DNA from: an uncultured Bryobacterales bacterium
Lineage (GTDB): Bacteria; Acidobacteriota; Terriglobia; Bryobacterales; UBA6623
Direction of reading: 5' to 3'
Length of the DNA stretch: 64,000 bases
NCBI GenBank assembly: GCA_958295955.1
Contig: OY282420.1
Location: 4,106,435-4,170,434 of the forward strand
The notes beneath the pieces are model-generated. The model worked only from the letters and a program-made list of their open reading frames with translations. It had not been told where the DNA came from and did not search any database. A program made the position numbers and the translations under genes. Shown piece by piece: positions 61,399-64,000 of this stretch (position 1 is its first letter; each line of letters starts with the position of its first letter).

Positions 61399-61851
61399 AT
61401 GCCCGAGCGAAGCGCAGACGGCGCGGGACATCTTGCCATCGCGAAGGGGCCGCGACGCTATCTCTATCTGCTCCTTGCGGGGGTGTTCTTTGTGCTGGCT
61501 TGCGTCGGAGTCCTGCTTCCCGGCCTGCCCACCACCCCGTTCTTGCTGCTTACGAGCTATTTCCTGCTGCGCTCGTCGCCTTCCCTGAACCGCAAGCTCA
61601 TGCAATCTAGGGTCTTCGGCCGGATGCTCCGCGACTGGCATCGGCGCGGCGCTCTGCGGCCGCGCGTGAAGGTGTTCTCGCTGCTTGCCTGCTCGTCCGT
61701 AATCCTGCTCTCGGTTTTTCTCGGCCGCATGCCGGCTATCGCGCGCGCGGTCGTTGCGGCGGCCGGGGCTTACGGCATCTGGTTTGTGTGGAGGCTTCCG
61801 GTGATCCGCGGGAACCCCGATCTCGACCGGACCGAGAGCGAGAGCCGGTAA
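61399..61851 (+). CDS. DUF454 (YbaN-like) inner-membrane protein
   Basis: A 150-residue membrane protein with the DUF454 hallmark GVLLPGLPTTPFLLLTSYFL and then SSPSLNRKLMQSRVFGRMLRD. Two or three further helices include VFSLLACSSVILLSVFLG and AVVAAAGAYGIWFVW. ATG 61399 is chosen; an upstream frame from 61345 adds non-family residues. Function unknown. Stands 92 bases from the divergent sulfatase. Confidence 0.88.
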   Translation: MPERSADGAGHLAIAKGPRRYLYLLLAGVFFVLACVGVLLPGLPTTPFLLLTSYFLLRSSPSLNRKLMQSRVFGRMLRDWHRRGALRPRVKVFSLLACSSVILLSVFLGRMPAIARAVVAAAGAYGIWFVWRLPVIRGNPDLDRTESESR

Positions 61852-61890
61852 GCCCTGCGCCGGGCAAGAAGCATCCGGGGAGAGCGTCAA

Positions 61891-61896
61891 TATAAT
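61891..61896 (+). promoter_or_regulatory. -10 box TATAAT immediately before sppA
   Basis: A perfect TATAAT whose expected start site (near 61903) falls at the sppA ATG 61905, implying a leaderless or near-leaderless message. No clear -35 box. Confidence 0.45.
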
Positions 61897-61904
61897 AACT
61901 GTTG

Positions 61905-63659
61905 ATGTCGAGCGGCATGACCAAATATTTGCTTGGAATCGTTACGGGCCTGGTGTTGGCCGTTTTCTTTGCCGTGTTCGTGGGGATCGTTATCTGGATC
62001 GTCGGACAGCGGGGGAAACCTGTCGTTTCAGAGAATTCGGTGCTGGTGGCGCGGCTTGCGGGGGATATCCCCGAACATCTCGAAGCCGATTTTTCCTTCG
62101 CGCAGTTCGGAGACGACGACGGCGGGCCGCTGACGCTGCTTGCCGTGACGGAGGCGATCCGCAAGGCGGCGGCGGACGACGACATCGAGGCTCTGGTGTT
62201 GGAATGCAGCGATTTCGGCGCGGGCTGGGCCAAGGCGCAGGAGATTCGTTGGGCGGTCGAAAGTTTCAAAGAGTCGGACAAGCCGGTGTGGGCCTATCTT
62301 ACGGTTGCCGGCGGGCTCGGCTATTACGTTGCGTCGGCCGCCGACAGAATCGTCATTCAGCCGGAAAGCATGCTCGATGTCAAGGGGCTTCGCGCCGAGG
62401 TTTCGTTCTACAAGGAGACGCTCGACAAGATCGGCGTGACCGCCGAAATGGAGAACGTCGGCAAGTACAAAAGCGCCGTGGAGCCCTACTCGCGAACCGA
62501 GATGTCGGATGCGTTCCGCGAGGCGCTCAACGCGCTGCTCGACGAGCTTTACGGGCAGTTGCTGCGCGGGTTCGCCGCAGGCCGCGGGCGCGATGCGGCG
62601 CATTGGCGCGGCGTCGTCGATAACGGCCCTTTTTTATCGACCCAGGCGCTGGATTACGGTTTGGTGGATGCCGTTCTTTACGAGGATCAATTTTTCCAGG
62701 AATTGAACGACGCGGTCGGCGTCGACGAACTTGACCGGCTCAGCATCCGGCGGTACCGTTCGAGCGATTTTCAAGAATTCGGCGACGGCCCGGAGATCGC
62801 GATGGTTTATGCAGTGGGGACGATCCTCTCGGGGCGCAGCCGGAGCGATCCGTTCAGCGGCGGGCGCATACTCGGCGCGCGGAGCTTCGTCAGCATGCTC
62901 GACGGCATTCGCAAGGACGACGACATCGAGGCGGTGGTTCTGCGCATCGACTCGCCCGGCGGCGATGCGATCGCCTCGGACCAGATGCTGCGGGCCGTGC
63001 GCCGGCTGCGCGAGAAGAAACCGCTTGTGATTTCGATGTCGAACGTGGCCGCGTCGGGCGGATATTACATCGCCGCCGCCGAAGACACGAAGATCGTTGC
63101 CTATCCGAGTACGTACACGGGTTCGATCGGCGTGTATTTCGGAAAAATAAGCCTCGGCGGACTCTACGAAAAAATCGGAATCAACAAGCAGGTTCTGACG
63201 CGCGGGCGTTATGCGGGGATCGATTCCGACTCGCGGACGTTGACGCGAGACGAGCGGGCGAAATTGCGCGAGAGCATCGAGTCGGTTTACGACACTTTCG
63301 TGACGCGGGTCGCGGAGGCGCGAGGCCGGAATTACGAGACGATTCATGAGGTGGCCCAGGGGCGCGTCTGGCTGGGCGCTCAGGCGGTCGGCAACGGATT
63401 GGTCGATGATCTCGGCGGATTCGACCGCGCGCTCGAGCTGGCGCGCGAGGCCGCCGGCATCGATGCCGATGAAGAGGTCCGGCTGATCGGTTATCCGCCG
63501 CCGAAAAATTTCATCGAAGTTTTGTTCGAGAGCGGCGGCTTGATCCGTGCGGACCCCTTGGCGGAGTGGGCGCGCGCGCAACTCGGCGCCGCCGGCCGGC
63601 CGGCGCTGCTGCGCGGAGGCGTGCTGCGGCTGATGCCTTACAATCTGACGATTCGGTAG
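61905..63659 (+). CDS. sppA: Signal peptide peptidase SppA, 67-kDa type
   Basis: A 584-residue membrane-anchored serine protease that degrades cleaved signal peptides. One N-terminal helix (YLLGIVTGLVLAVFFAVFVG) is followed by two S49 domains in tandem. The general-base lysine is K189 in YKSAVEPYSR of the first domain and the nucleophile S384 in NVAASGGYYIAAA of the second, 195 residues apart, close to K209/S409 of E. coli SppA. An ATG at 61917 is an alternative start. It follows DUF454 by 53 bases. Confidence 0.95.
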   Translation: MSSGMTKYLLGIVTGLVLAVFFAVFVGIVIWIVGQRGKPVVSENSVLVARLAGDIPEHLEADFSFAQFGDDDGGPLTLLAVTEAIRKAAADDDIEALVLECSDFGAGWAKAQEIRWAVESFKESDKPVWAYLTVAGGLGYYVASAADRIVIQPESMLDVKGLRAEVSFYKETLDKIGVTAEMENVGKYKSAVEPYSRTEMSDAFREALNALLDELYGQLLRGFAAGRGRDAAHWRGVVDNGPFLSTQALDYGLVDAVLYEDQFFQELNDAVGVDELDRLSIRRYRSSDFQEFGDGPEIAMVYAVGTILSGRSRSDPFSGGRILGARSFVSMLDGIRKDDDIEAVVLRIDSPGGDAIASDQMLRAVRRLREKKPLVISMSNVAASGGYYIAAAEDTKIVAYPSTYTGSIGVYFGKISLGGLYEKIGINKQVLTRGRYAGIDSDSRTLTRDERAKLRESIESVYDTFVTRVAEARGRNYETIHEVAQGRVWLGAQAVGNGLVDDLGGFDRALELAREAAGIDADEEVRLIGYPPPKNFIEVLFESGGLIRADPLAEWARAQLGAAGRPALLRGGVLRLMPYNLTIR

Positions 63660-63672
63660 CCGTCCGGATGCT

Positions 63673-64000
63673 TCAAGGCCGGCCCGAAGCGTTCGTTTCG
63701 GCGGCGTCTTGCGGCTGCTCGCCCGTATCCCAGCCGCGGTTGATTTCGAGATCGGGGAGCGCTTTCTGCAGTTTGGCCGCGCTGGCGTCGGTGACTTTCG
63801 TCTGCCAAAGGTACAGCTTCTCCAGGCTCTTGAGCGTGGTCAGCCGCTCCAGGCCGGCGTCGGTGACCGTCGTGCCGTAGAGGTTCAGGTACTTGAGGTT
63901 CGTCAATTTTTTCAAGGAAGACAAACCCGCATCGGTGATTTTCGTGTTTTCGAGGTGCAGCCGCTCGATGGATGTCAGCGTTTCGAGGTGCGCCAGGGCG
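63673..64000 (-). CDS. Leucine-rich-repeat protein, C-terminal part only
   Basis: The frame enters from beyond the right edge and stops at 63673; about 108 residues are visible. They hold four LRR units of about 24 residues, such as LTSIERLHLENTKITDAGLS, LTNLKYLNLYGTTVTDAGLE and LKSLEKLYLWQTKVTDASAA, then a short tail (GWDTGEQPQDAAETNASGRP). LRRs of this type are frequent at the ends of exported cytochrome or DUF1549-type proteins in Planctomycetes and Acidobacteria; the rest of the protein is needed to tell. Confidence 0.8.
   Translation of the reverse strand, partial: ALAHLETLTSIERLHLENTKITDAGLSSLKKLTNLKYLNLYGTTVTDAGLERLTTLKSLEKLYLWQTKVTDASAAKLQKALPDLEINRGWDTGEQPQDAAETNASGRP

Noticed and set aside
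1-64000. tRNA, rRNA or riboswitch genes
   Set aside because: No cloverleaf-like run, CCA end, rRNA core or known riboswitch core could be recognised in the intergenic gaps, most of which are under 200 bases; a covariance-model scan would be decisive.

Overview
This is a high-GC, gene-dense stretch of a bacterial chromosome that reads as Acidobacteriota, most likely the Solibacter/Bryobacter lineage (order Bryobacterales). The pointers are two proteins ending in the Solibacter C-terminal domain (TIGR03437: the Sel1-repeat protein at 4216-6834 and the NHL-repeat protein at 53007-55652), an Oar-like TonB-dependent receptor with an N-terminal carboxypeptidase-regulatory domain, a CRTAC1/ASPIC-UnbV protein, three sulfatases and many Tat-type leaders. 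This is inference from gene content; there is no rRNA or tRNA in the window. No phage, insertion sequence, CRISPR array or integrase was seen.

Layout. 1-4.2 kb: start of a COG3618 amidohydrolase, an inositol-monophosphatase-family enzyme, and a siroheme nitrite/sulfite reductase with a small partner gene. 4.2-11 kb: Sel1/TIGR03437 protein, secreted beta-propeller, lone GlcE, lipoprotein/Tat sulfatase overlapping a [2Fe-2S] ferredoxin. 11-16 kb: a cluster of damaged genes (frameshifted cupin, truncated SDR, epimerase with an internal deletion) between intact M28 peptidase and Gfo/Idh/MocA genes. 15.7-23.9 kb: mutarotase plus SMP-30 lactonase, zinc alcohol dehydrogenase, MsrP, a cupin, a tandem M42 peptidase and an amidohydrolase. 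23.9-27.6 kb: housekeeping operon msbA-like/yicC/gmk/rpoZ closed by a terminator-like hairpin. 27.7-37.6 kb: VOC protein, then CRTAC1 divergent from a TonB receptor/TPR/seven-heme cytochrome-TPR row. 37.6-40.3 kb: lower-GC ankyrin gene, rho and an acyl-CoA thioesterase. 40.3-48.9 kb: frameshifted GH127-like gene and a five-gene TolC/HlyD/fused ABC ATPase/two-permease efflux operon with 4-base overlaps. 48.9-53 kb: HIT-like protein, LolA-like protein, DUF1385 and prfA. 53-61.3 kb: the ten-repeat NHL protein and a sulfatase/aldo-keto reductase/fuconolactonase-like/MsrA/sulfatase block that suggests use of sulfated deoxysugars such as fucans. 61.4-64 kb: DUF454, SppA and the end of a leucine-rich-repeat protein.

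Themes. Exported carbohydrate and sulfate-ester catabolism dominates the accessory genes, with periplasmic methionine-sulfoxide repair and Tat export alongside. Seven genes have a TANNNT box 7-10 bases before the start codon and no Shine-Dalgarno sequence, which suggests leaderless mRNAs are common here. Four genes look broken: two by single-base shifts (one in a nine-C run, which could be a sequencing error) and two by loss of whole segments. I did not identify a complete undescribed system. The best candidates for something new are the CRTAC1/TonB/TPR/heptaheme-TPR locus and the tandem M42 peptidase with a metal-less first domain.
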